Assembly: GCF_045679555.1 (NCBI RefSeq)
Contig: NC_092110.1
Coordinates: 3,611,390-3,675,389 of the forward strand
Source: Salvelinus alpinus
Lineage: Eukaryota; Chordata; Actinopteri; Salmoniformes; Salmonidae
Direction of reading: 5' to 3'
DNA length: 64,000 nt
The position numbers and the translations under genes were made by a program. The notes under the pieces were generated by a model, which worked only from the letters and a program-made list of their open reading frames with translations, had not been told where the DNA came from and did not search any database. Below, piece by piece: positions 38,543-48,634 of the stretch. The stretch's first letter is position 1; every line of letters starts with the position of its first letter.

Positions 38543-39094
38543 CGCGATGATATTGCTTGTGGTCCTTCCACTATAACTCCGGATACCATGCAGTTTATTA
38601 GGCTACAGATGAAATAAATTACAGGGTGGTGAAAATGCACAGTGATGAGCTTGATGCTCCTTTCCAATAAATATCGAGGGTCTAATTTTGGTAACATGAT
38701 GATCAATGCTTGACTGCCGTTTGACAAATCAAAATATTGTCGCTCTTATCCATCATAATCTCGTTATGTAGACTAGCCTACCCGCACAGCCTACCTGCAC
38801 TGTATCTGCAAGCTGTTGGCTATAGAATGCATGTGCCAAGATCAGAGTAGGCACATTTGTTATGCAACGCAACAGTTTTTGTGACTGTAGAGTTGAAAAA
38901 GCGATGGAAACACATTGAACTTAAGATTTTTATTCAGTACATGAAAACTTAGGCGAAAAAAATACATTTTGTGTGTACTATGTCATCACGCACGGATTTT
39001 TATCCATAACAAGTCAGTTTGGTGGAAACCCACCACCGGTGGAAAATGAGCATATTTTCTTTATGCAGATCTTAGAATATTTGCATGAAAATCT

Positions 39095-39704
39095 GCGGTG
39101 TAAAGTACTTAAGTAAAAATGCTTTAAAGTACTACTTAAGTCGTTTTTTGGGGTATCTGTACTTTACTATTTATATTTTTTACAACTTTTACTTTTACTT
39201 CGCTACATTCCTAAAGAAAATAATGTACTTTTTACTCCATACATTTTCCCTGACACCCAAAGGTACTCGTTACATTTGAATGCTTAGCAGGACAGAAAAT
39301 GGTCCAATTCTCACACTTATCAAGAGAACATACCTGGTCATCCCTACTGCCTCTGATCTGGCAGACTCACTAAACACAAATGGTTTGTTTTTAAATTATG
39401 TCTGAGTGTTGGAGTGTGACGCTGGCTATCCGTAAATTAAAAAAACAATACAATTGTGCCGTCTGGTTTGCTTAATATAAGGATTTTTTTATTATTCGTA
39501 CTTTGACCTTTACTTTTGATATGTAAGTATATTTTAGCAACTACATTTACTTTTGATATTTAAGTATATTTAAAACCAAATACTTTTAGACTTTTACTCA
39601 AGTAGTATTTTACTGGGTGACATTCACTTTTACTTGAGTCATTTTCTATTAAGGTATTTTGTACTTTTACTTAAGTATGAGAATTGAGTACATTTTCCAC
39701 CACT
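39095..39704 (-). mobile_element. hAT-like repeat (AAGTACTTAAG family)
   Basis: Right end gagtacattttccaccactg. Many phased TACTTTTACTT/AAGTA motifs and the left part taaagtacttaagtaaaaat. No frame. Confidence 0.65.
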
Positions 39705-40179
39705 GAAAATCTGTCACCATTTGGATGGACACCTAGCTAGTGACTGATATAACAAGATAAAACATTCTGATTCACAACCAAAATACTTTTTCTTTTGGGG
39801 AATTGATCTGCGGGCCTACAAAAGGTCCAGTTGCCCATCACTGATCTAGGGAATAGGGTGCCATTTGGGACACAGACTGTTATCTGGCTCTTCTATCTCT
39901 CTCACTGCATCCTGTGCACCATTCAGTAGGCTCTAGCCAAAACTCTTCAATCCAACACATTGGGGGCTGTTTAATATTCAGAAACCTTATTTTACATACA
40001 AATTAACACTGTTTAAATAAATAAAAATATTGCGAGAGAGCTTGCATACTGAAGTATGTGTTTTGATATTCTTACAGAGCATACAGACCCCTCAACTGAT
40101 CCGACATATGTTGCTGTCCATTGTGCTGAATTATATAAGGATTCAAACCTAAAACACTCTACTCGTCATCTGTAGAAGA

Positions 40180-40765
40180 GAAGGTTGGGAAGAGGAGAGA
40201 GTGATGGGATGAGGAGAGAGGGGTGGGATGAGGAGAGGGGTGGGATGAGGAAAGAGGGGTGGGATGAGGAGAGGGGTGGGATGAGGAGAGGGGTGGGATG
40301 AGGAGAGGGGTAGGATGAGGAGAGAGGGGTGGAAAGAGGAGAGAGGGGTGGGAAGAGGAGAGAAGGATGGGAAGAGGAGAGAGGGATGTGATGAGGAGAG
40401 AGGGATGGGAAGGGGAGAGAGGGAAGGCAGAGGAGAGAGGGATGGGAAGAGGAGAGAGGGATGGGATGAAGAGAGAGAGATGGAAAGAGGAGAGAGAGAT
40501 GGGATGAGGAGAGATGGATGGGAAGGGGAGAGAGGGAAGGCAGAGGAGAGAGGGATGGAAAGAGGAGAGAGGGATGGGATGAAGAGAGAGAGATGGAAAG
40601 AGGAGAGAGGGATGGGATGAGGAGAGAGGGGTGGGATAAGGAGAGATGGATGGGAAGGGGAGAGAGGGTAGGCAGAGGAGAGAGGGATGGAAAGAGGAGA
40701 GATGGATAGTTGAGAAGAGAGGGATAGGATGAGGAGAGAAGGATAGACGAGAAGAGAGGGATGGG
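40180..40765 (+). repeat. purine-only minisatellite
   Basis: About 580 bp almost entirely A and G on the + strand, in units like GGGATGAGGAGAGA and GGAAGAGGAGAGAG. The 101-codon frame at 40315-40620 (RREGWKEERGVGRGEKDG) is a by-product of the repeat. Confidence 0.95.
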
Positions 40766-41271
40766 GATTCAGACAGTGCTAGCAGGCAGAATATGAGTAG
40801 GAACAGAGGAGGGAGAGGGTAATGCTAGAAGAAAAGGAGATAGCAAAAATCGCTGCCTAAAAAATGCTTGCCTTAAGATGGAAGCCTCCACATACAGTGT
40901 GGCTCCAATGAGTCTTCTCGTTTTTAGATATTGTTCTTTCGAAATTGTCCAATGCTCGTTCTCATGGTGCGAATGAAAGAAGCTTAACGATGTGGTCAAA
41001 TGCAGCTGAAAGTGTAAGAACTATTGCTTTGAAGAGCTAAATTAAACGGGTCACTTGGGTGGGAGGGGTGAGATGGGGTGGGTTTTATTTAGGGTTTATT
41101 TTCATATTGTTTTTGGTTTTACTTGTAATGGTGAATCAATTAGCATAGCATACAGTTTTACTTGGTAGTAGGTCTGTGCATGTACATGAATTATCATGTG
41201 ATATGCACATGCGCTGACAATGCATTTGTCATTTGTCCAATGCTGTTTATTCTGCCTATTGATTGTACCAC

Positions 41272-41272
<1 letters not shown>

Positions 41273-41312
<40 letters not shown>
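41273..41312 (+). repeat. (AAT)n microsatellite
   Basis: About 13 perfect ATA repeats. Confidence 0.95.
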
Positions 41313-41479
41313 CAAAAAAGAAAGGGAGATAGGAGGAGAAACTATAAATGACATGTTATAGCACTCGTCTAACATAATACACCTGTAACTCAATTGAACC
41401 ACCATGTTGAATATTTCTGATGGATATTTCCAATTCCCATCAACATCACCGATGTCTCCTCTTCAGTTTCATTTGATCA

Positions 41480-42050
41480 TTTCTATTTTATACATCACTG
41501 GAGCCGAGCTCCCTGCCAACCAGGACCTCTATATCAGGCGGTGTCAGAGGAAGGCCCGAAAAATTGCCAAAGACTTCAGCCACCAAAGACATAGAGTGTT
41601 CACTCTGCCTACGTACAGCAAACGGTACCGGGGCATTGGCTCTCGGACCAACAGGCTCCGAGAGCATCTTCTACCCCCAAGCCGCTAAATAGCCATAAGG
41701 CTGTTAAATAGTTAATGAAATGGTTATCCGGAGTATCTGCATTGACCCTATCTTGAACTGATTCTATGCATACTCACAAGACTATACTGTATGTACACTC
41801 ACTCACACACACACTACACTGACACTCTCACACAAAACCTACATACATTCACATACACTACATACGCATACACACACATAACACAAACACATTACACACA
41901 CACGTACCCCTGCACATTGATCTACATTGATCTGGTACTGGCACTCCCTGTATATAGCTTCATTCTTACGTATTTCATTCCTCGTGTTATTATTTTTTAT
42001 TACTCTTTTTAACTCTGCATCGTTGTGAAGCAAGCATTTCACGCCGTTGG
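41480..42050 (+). mobile_element. RSg-1-like LINE 3' end
   Basis: Frame 41404-41688 includes LYIRRCQRKARKIAKDFSHQ and RFKYR-like RTNRLREHLLPPS before a stop, then a 3' tail with a CA-rich stretch (41795-41905) and gcaagcatttcacgccgttg. Same LINE group as 63130-63478. Confidence 0.7.
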
Positions 42051-42457
42051 GTAGCAATGTTGATAAATTGTGCCATCTAGTGTCTCTTTTTCATAGCCTA
42101 TCATGCCAACTCCTTGTCACTCATTGTCATGTTAAACATTTGCGTGAGCAATGGTGTTGGCAAGAGCACATACAGATCTGGGCCAGGTTATCTTTTTCAT
42201 ACTCTCTGAGTAGCAATATTTGACCAATGCATTTAAAAAGTCTCGAATGAATTCCTTGGTGTGTAATTCTTTGTTTTTATATGAAATAGTGTTTCATACG
42301 TATGAACAACGCACATAAGAATGAAACAGTACTTAATCAACATATCTGTAACAATGAACATGCTTCCACTGCATGCCTCTGAACATCAGTGAAATGGTCC
42401 ATTGGTCATGCGATGAATGATTTCACAGATAAAAAGTGGTGGCCAAGTGGCCCCATA

Positions 42458-43410
42458 CAGTGCCTTGCAAAATATTCATCCCCCTTGGCGTTTTTCCTAT
42501 TTTGTTGCATTATAACCTGTGATTTAAATTGATTTTTATTTGGATTTCATGTAATGGACATACACAAAATAGTTGAAATTGGTGAAGTGAAATGAAAAAA
42601 ATTACTTGTTTCAAAAAATGCTAAGAAAATAAATAACAGAAAATTGGTGTGTGCATATATATTCACCCCCTTTGCTATGAAATCCCTAAATAAGATCTGG
42701 TGCAACCAATTACCTAAAGAAGTCACATAATTAGATAACTAAAGTCCACCTGTGTGCGCTCTAAGTGTCACATGATCTCAGTATATATACATCTGTTCTG
42801 AAAGGCCCCAGAGTTTGCAACACCACTAAGCACGGGGCACCACCAAGCAAGCGGCACCATGAAGACCAAGCAGCTCTCCAAACAGGTCAGGGACAAAGTT
42901 GTGGAGAATTACAGATCAGGGTTGGGTTATAAAAAAGATCCAAAACGTTGAACATCCCATGGAGCACAATTAAATCCGTTATTAAAAAATGGAAAGAATA
43001 TGGCACCACAACAAACCTGCCAAGAGAGGGCTGCCCACCAAAACTCACAGACCAGGCAAGGAGGGCATTAATCAGAGAGGCAACAAAGAGACCAAAGATA
43101 ACCCAGACGGAGCTGTAAAGCTCCACAGCGGAAATTGGAGTATCTGTCCATAGGACCACTTTAAGCCGTACACACCACAGAACTGGGCTTTATGGAAGAG
43201 TGGCCAGAAAAAAGCCATTGCTCAAAGAAAAGAATAAGCAAACACGTTTGGTGTTCGCCAAAAGGCATGTGGGAGACTCCCCAAACATATGGAAGAAGGT
43301 ACTCTGGTCAGATGAGACTAAAATTGAGCTTTTTGGCAATCATGGAAAACGCTATGTCTGGCGCAATCCCAACACCTCTCATCACCCCGAGAACACCACC
43401 CCACCATCGG
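42458..43410 (+). mobile_element. Tc1-like element, 3'-truncated
   Basis: Left end cagtgccttgcaaaatattc at 42458. Transposase pieces: LSKQVRDKVVENYRSG at about 42870-42925, and ARKKPLLKEKNKQTRLVFAK with VLWSDETKIELFGNHGKRYV at 43200-43390. The right end is replaced by another element. Confidence 0.8.
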
Positions 43411-44280
43411 TAGTGAGTGTTGCAACCGAGGACAGACGATTTGTACACGCTACACGCCGCGGCACTCGGCGATCCAGTTCTGTGAGCTTGTGTGGCGTAC
43501 CACTTTGCAGCTGAGGCATTGTTGTTCCTAGACGTTTCCACATCACAATAACAGCACTAACAGTTGACCACTTTGCAGCTGAGGCATTGTTGCTCCTCGA
43601 CGTTTTTATTTATTTCACCTTTATTTAACCAGGTAGGCAAGTTGAGAACAAGTTCTCATTTACAATTGCGACCTGGCCAAGATAAAGCAAAGCAGTTCGA
43701 GACATACAACAACACAGAGTTACACATGGAGTAAAACAAACATACAGTCAATAATACAGTAGAAAAATAAGTCTATATACAATGTGAGCAAGTGAGGTGA
43801 GATAAGGGAGGTGAAGGCAAAAAAAGAAAAAGAAAAGGCCATAGTGGCGAAGTAAATACAATATAGCAAGTAAAACACTGGAATGGTAGATTTGCAGTGG
43901 AAGAATGTGCAAATTAGAGATAGAAATAATGGGGTGCAAAGGAGCTAAATAAATAAATAAATACAGTAGGGAAAGAGGTAGTTGTTTGGGCTAAATTATA
44001 GATGGGCTATGTACAGGTGCAGGTGTTTCCACATCACAATAACAGCACTACCAGCTCTAGCAGGGCAGAAATGTGATGAACTGACTTGTTGGAAAGGTAG
44101 CATCCTATGATGGTGCCAAGTTGAAAGTCACTGAGCACTTTAGTAAGGCAATTCTACTGCCAATGTTCTCCTATGGAGATTGCATGGCTGTGTGCTCGAT
44201 TTTATACACCTGTCAGCAACGTGTGTGACTGAAATAGCCAAATCCAATCATTTGAAGGGGTCTCCACATACTTTTGTATA
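43411..44280 (-). mobile_element. Tc1-like non-autonomous element with nested repeat
   Basis: Right end ggggtctccacatacttttg tata at 44255-44280. cattgttgttcctagacgtt occurs twice (43516, 43582), flanking a small duplication. A 5S-SINE-tail-like repeat is inserted at 43598-44020. Confidence 0.65.
43598..44020 (-). repeat. repeat related to 5S-SINE tail
   Basis: Begins tttatttatttcacctttat, ttaaccaggtaggcaagttg; the reverse complement of this part resembles the 3' tail of the SINE at 5690-6196. Confidence 0.6.
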
Positions 44281-45885
44281 CAGTTGAAGTCGGAAGTTTA
44301 CATACACTTAGGTTGGAGTCATTAAAACTCGTGTTTCAACCACTCCACTAATTTCTTGTTAACAAACTATAGTTTTGGCAAGTCGGTTAGGACATCTACT
44401 TTGTGCATGACAAAAGTAATTTTTCCAACAATTGTTTAAAGAAAGATTACTTCACTTGTAATTCACTGTATCACAATTCCACTGGGTCAGAAGTTTACAT
44501 ACACTAAGTTGTCTGTGCCTTTAAACAGCTTGGAAAATTCCAGAAAATTATGTCATGGCTTTAGAAACTCTGATAGGCTAATTGACATCATTTGACTCAA
44601 TTGGAGGTGTACTTGTGGATGTATTTCAAGGCCTACCTTCAAACTCAGTGCCTCTTTAATTGACGTAATGGGAAAATCAAAAGAAGTCAACCAAGACCTC
44701 AGAAAAACAATTGTAGACCTCCACAAGTCTGGTTCATCCTTGGGAGAAATTTCCAAACGCCTGAAGGTACCACGTTCATCTGTACAAACAATAGTACGCA
44801 AGTATAAACACCATGGGACCACGCAGCCATCATACCACTCAGGAAGGAGACGCGTTCTGTCTCCTAGAGATGAACGTACTTTAGTGCGAAAAGTGCAAAT
44901 CAATCCCAGAACAACAGCAAAGGACCTTGTGAAGATGCTGGAGGAAACAGGTACAAAAGTATCTATATCCACAGTAAAACGAGTCCTATATCGACATAAC
45001 CTGAAAGGCCGCTCAGCAAGGAAGAATCCACTGCTCTAAAACCACCATAAAAAAGCCAGACTACAGTTTGCAACTGCACATGGGGACAAAGATTGTACAA
45101 AAATAGAACTGTTTGACCATAATGACCATCGTTATGTTTGGAGGAAAAAAGGGGACGCTTGCAAGCTGAAGAACACCATCCCAACCATGAAGTACGGGGA
45201 TGGCAGCATCATGTAGTGGGGGTGCTTTACTGCAGGAGGGACTGGTGCACTTCACAAAATAGATGGCATCATGAGGGAGGAGAATTATGTGGATATATTG
45301 AAGCAACATCTCAAGACATCCGTCAGGAAGTTAAAGCATGGTGGCAAATGGGTCTTCCAAATGGACAATGACCCCAAGCATACTTCCAAAGTTGTGGGAA
45401 AATGGCTTAAGGACAACAAAGTCAAGGTATTGGAGTGGCCATCACAAAGCCCTGACCTCAATCCCATAGAAAGTTGGTGGGCAGAACTGAAACAGCGTGT
45501 GCGAGCAAGGAGGCCTACAAACCTGACACAGTTATACCATCTCTGTCAGGAGGAATGGGCCAAAATTCACTCAGCTTATTGTGGGAAGCTTGTGGAAGGC
45601 TACCCAAGATTTTTGACCCAAGTTAAACAATTTAAAGGCAATGCTACCAAATACTAATTGAGTGTATGTAAACTTCTGGCCCATTGGGAATGTGATGAAA
45701 GAAATAAAAGCTGAAATAAATTATTCTCTCTACTATTATTCTGACATTTCACATTCTTAAAATAAAGTGGTGATCCTAACTGATTTAAGCCGGGGAATTT
45801 TTACTAGGATTAAATGTCAGGAATTGTGAAAAACTGAGTTTAAATGTATTTGGCTAAGGTGTATGTAAACTTCCGACTTCAACTG
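44281..45885 (+). mobile_element. Sleeping-Beauty-type Tc1 transposon
   Basis: Ends CAGTTGAAGTCGGAAGTTTA and the inverse TAAACTTCCGACTTCAACTG, flanked by TA (44279-44280, 45886-45887). Inner direct repeats (gtcagaagtttacatacact at about 44486; tgtatgtaaacttctggccc at 45663) show the IR/DR layout. It contains the transposase pseudogene below. Confidence 0.93.
44668..45656 (+). pseudogene. Tc1 transposase, nearly full length, inactivated
   Basis: ATG at 44668. N-terminal paired-like DNA-binding domain (MGKSKEVNQDLRKTIVDLHK, GEISKRLKVPRSSVQTIVRK). A stop falls at 45037-45039 after NPLL. The catalytic domain continues: TKIELFDHNDHRYVWRKKGD, a stop inside the conserved GSIM.WGCF motif (TAG near 45213), a frame change, FQMDNDPKHTSK (second Asp), and SPDLNPIESWWAELK (third acidic residue). 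The segment that should hold the first catalytic Asp (WSDE in related copies) is deleted next to TKIELF. Confidence 0.9.
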
Positions 45886-45887
45886 TA

Positions 45888-46215
45888 CATACGGTCTTTG
45901 TGGGGACGCCGTTGTCGATGCACTGATGAAGCCGGTGACTGAGGTGGTATACTCCTCAATGCCATTGGATGAATCCCGGAACATATTCCAGTCTGTGCTA
46001 GCAAAACAGTCCCGTAGCGTAGCAGCTGCGTCATCTGACCACTTCCGTATTGAGGGAGTTACTGGTACTTCCTGCTTTCATTTTTGCTTGTAAGCAGAAA
46101 CCAGGAGGATAGATTTATGGTCAGATTTTCTAAATGGAGGGCGAGGGAAAGCTTTGTATGAGTCTCTGTGTGTGGAGTAAAGGTGGTCTAAAGTTTGGTT
46201 GCACATGTGATGTAT
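45888..46215 (-). repeat. probable LINE-derived repeat
   Basis: cggtctttgtggggacgccg to gagggcgagggaaagctttg looks like a dispersed salmonid repeat, but I cannot place it firmly. Confidence 0.4.
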
Positions 46216-46218
46216 ATG

Positions 46219-47706
46219 TAAACTCAGCAAAAAAAGAAACATCCTCTCACTGTCAACTGCGTTTATTTTCAGAAAACTTAACATGTGTAAATATTTGTAT
46301 GACCATAACAAGATTCAACAACAGAGACATAAACTGAACAGGTTCCACAGACATGTGACTAACATAAATGGAATTATGTGTCCCTGAACAAAATCAAAAG
46401 TAACAGTCAGTATCTGGTGTGGCCACCAGCTGCATTAAGTACTGCAGTGCATCTCCTCCTCATGGACTGCACCAGATTCGCTAGTTCTTGCTGTGAGATG
46501 TTACCCCACTCTTCCACCAAGGTACCTGCAAGTTCCCAGACATTTCTGGGGGGAATGGCCCTAGCCCTCACCCTCCGATCCAACAGGTTCCAGACCTGCT
46601 CAATGGGATTGAGATCCGGGCTCTTTGCTGGCCATGGCAGAACACTGACATTCCTGTCTTGCAGGAAATCACGCACAGAACGAGCAGTATGGCTGGTGGC
46701 ATTGTCATGCTGGAGGGTCATGTTAGGATGAGCCTGCAGGACGGGTACCACATGAGGGAGGAGGATGTCTTCCCTGTAATGCACAGCGTTGAGATTGCCT
46801 GCAATGACAACAAGCTCAGTCCGATGATGCTGTGACACACCGCCCCAGACCACAACGGACCCTCCACCTCCAAATCGATCCCGCTCCAGAGTACAGACCT
46901 CGGTGTAACGCTCATTCCTTCGACGATAAACGCGAATCCGACCATCACCCCTGGTGAGACAAAACCACGACTCGTCAGTGAAGAGCAGTTTTTGCCAGTC
47001 CTGTCTGGTCCAGCGACGGTGGGTTTGTGCCCATAGGCGACTTTGTTGCCGGTGATGTCTGGTGAGGACCTGCCTTACAACAGGCCTACAAGCCCTCAGT
47101 CCAGCCTCTCTCAGCCTATTGCGGTCAGTCTGAGCACTGATTTAGTGATTGTGCATTCCTGGTGTAACTCGGACAGTTGTTTTTGCCATCCTGTACCTGT
47201 CCCGCAGGTGTGATGTTCGGATGTACCGATCCTGTGCAGGTGTTGTTACACGTAGTCTGCCACTGCGAGGACAATCATCTGTCCGCCTTGTCTCCCAGTA
47301 GCGCTGTCTTAGGCGTCTCACAGTACGGACATAGCAATTTATTGCCCTGGCCACATCTGCAGTCCTCATGCTTCCTTGCAGCATGCCTAAGGCACGTTCA
47401 CGCAGATGAGCAGGGACCCTGGGCATCTTTCTTTTGGTGTTTTTCAGAGTCAGTAGAAAGGCCTCTTTAGTGTTCTAAGTTATCATAACTGTGACCTTAA
47501 TTGCCTACCCTCTGTAAGTTGTTAGTGTCTTAACGACCGTTCCACAGGTGCATGCATGGTCATTAATTGTTTATGGTTCATTGAACAATGGGAAACAGTA
47601 TTTAAATCCTTTATAATGAAGATCTGTGAAGTTATTTGGATTTTTACGAAATATCTTTGAAAGACAGGGTCCTGAAAAAGGGATGTTTCTTTTTTTGCTG
47701 AGTTTA
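46219..47706 (-). mobile_element. Tc1-like transposon (AACTCAGCAAAAAAAGAAAC ends)
   Basis: aactcagcaaaaaaagaaac at the left, gtttctttttttgctgagtt at the right. Carries a reverse-strand transposase pseudogene. Confidence 0.9.
46407..47426 (-). pseudogene. Tc1-like transposase, broken
   Basis: N-terminal frame 47142-47426 (MPRVPAHLRERALGMLQGSM, DNA-binding). C-terminal frame 46407-46853 reads MVWGGVSQHHRTELV, LQHDNATSHTARSVRDFL (second Asp) and PDLNPIEQVWNLLDRRVRAR (third acidic residue). The joining part lies in other frames with stops. Confidence 0.85.
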
Positions 47707-48499
47707 TATAACGTTTTTTTTTTTTTTTATCAAAGTTGCCCGGATGTCACGTGTTCTACTTATATCAGTACACTCGTAACAACGTAACCATTACGAACCT
47801 CACATTTAACAAATAAGCCATTACATGTTTTTGTTGACCAAATTCGACACTTTTGTTGACCTTCATACAAAACTCCTCGCTTTGTGAGTGGAAAAAGAAC
47901 CGAAACAACCCCACCTGCCGGAGAAAACATATTATTGGTCCAGTTGTCCATGTGGCTTCGCCTCTATTTTCAATGAGTGCTAGCTTTGTGACTTTGTCAA
48001 GTCAACCCGCTGGATAGGAAAATTAATGTATAGTGCATAATGTGGAAGGTTATTATCTTATTCAGTGATTCGTAATTTGTTTAACAACAGTTTCCAAAAA
48101 TAATGATTGAACGTTATTTATGTTTACATACTGGATCCAATGTGTAACGTTACATCCGGGGTGTTGCTGCCTCTACCGCGCAGACTCGTCTCTGCGTTTT
48201 CGTGTTAGCTAGGCTGGCTAACAGTAGCCTAGCTAGCTGGCTGCCGTCGACTCCAACTGGATACATGCAATATCGATGGATACAAATAGATTTTCGACAT
48301 GCTTAAACTGTGTACATGTGAAGTGTACTGTTGAGAGTGCAGTGACAACACAGTCCGTAACATGCGAGCGAGATTAAGAACAAGATATTAGCAAAGTGTG
48401 CGTCTTTAACTAACATCTAGCTAGGAAGTGCACTATCCAATTTATGGTGGCTTTGTTGATCCATTTGGTGTGTTTCGTCCTCGTCTGTATTGAGGGAAA
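47707..48499 (+). promoter_or_regulatory. 5' flank of stxbp5
   Basis: About 0.8 kb without recognised transposons before the start codon. 48150-48270 is locally richer in CG dinucleotides (ctaccgcgcagactcgtctc). It probably holds the promoter and 5' UTR; no clear TATA box or start site was identified. Confidence 0.5.
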
Positions 48500-48634
48500 A
48501 TGAAAAAGTTCAATATCAGAAAGGTGCTGGACGGCTTGGGTGCTTCATTTTCCGCTGCATCTCCACAACATGGAACTAGTCAAAACGATGTGATCCAAGA
48601 GACACTACAGTCGGAGCATTTTCAGCTCTGTAAG
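48500..48634 (+). CDS. stxbp5: stxbp5 exon 1
   Basis: ATG at 48500 ([20 protein letters not shown]), ends FQLCK, donor aag|gtgggc. Shorter low-complexity stretch than recalled mammalian orthologues. Confidence 0.95.

Larger units (their letters stand above)
37372..39843. mobile_element. hAT-like element, 2.5 kb
   Basis: Terminal repeats CAGGGATGGGCAACT and AGTTGCCCATCACTG. 8-bp target duplication atataggg (37364-37371) / atctaggg (39844-39851), one mismatch, typical of hAT. No transposase frame. A solo LTR and another hAT-type repeat are nested inside. Confidence 0.85.
37282..39880. mobile_element. AGTGCACTA MITE split by a hAT-like element
   Basis: Left half at 37282-37371 (tcccaaatggcaccctattc to gcactatataggg), right half at 39844-39880 (gggaatagggtgccatttgg gacaca). 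They join into one normal MITE if 37372-39843 is removed. Confidence 0.85.

Noticed and set aside
40315-40709. Two Arg/Glu/Gly-rich frames
   Set aside because: They are translations of the purine minisatellite.
45271-45657. Independent small gene
   Set aside because: It is the C-terminal part of the Tc1 transposase pseudogene at 44668-45656.
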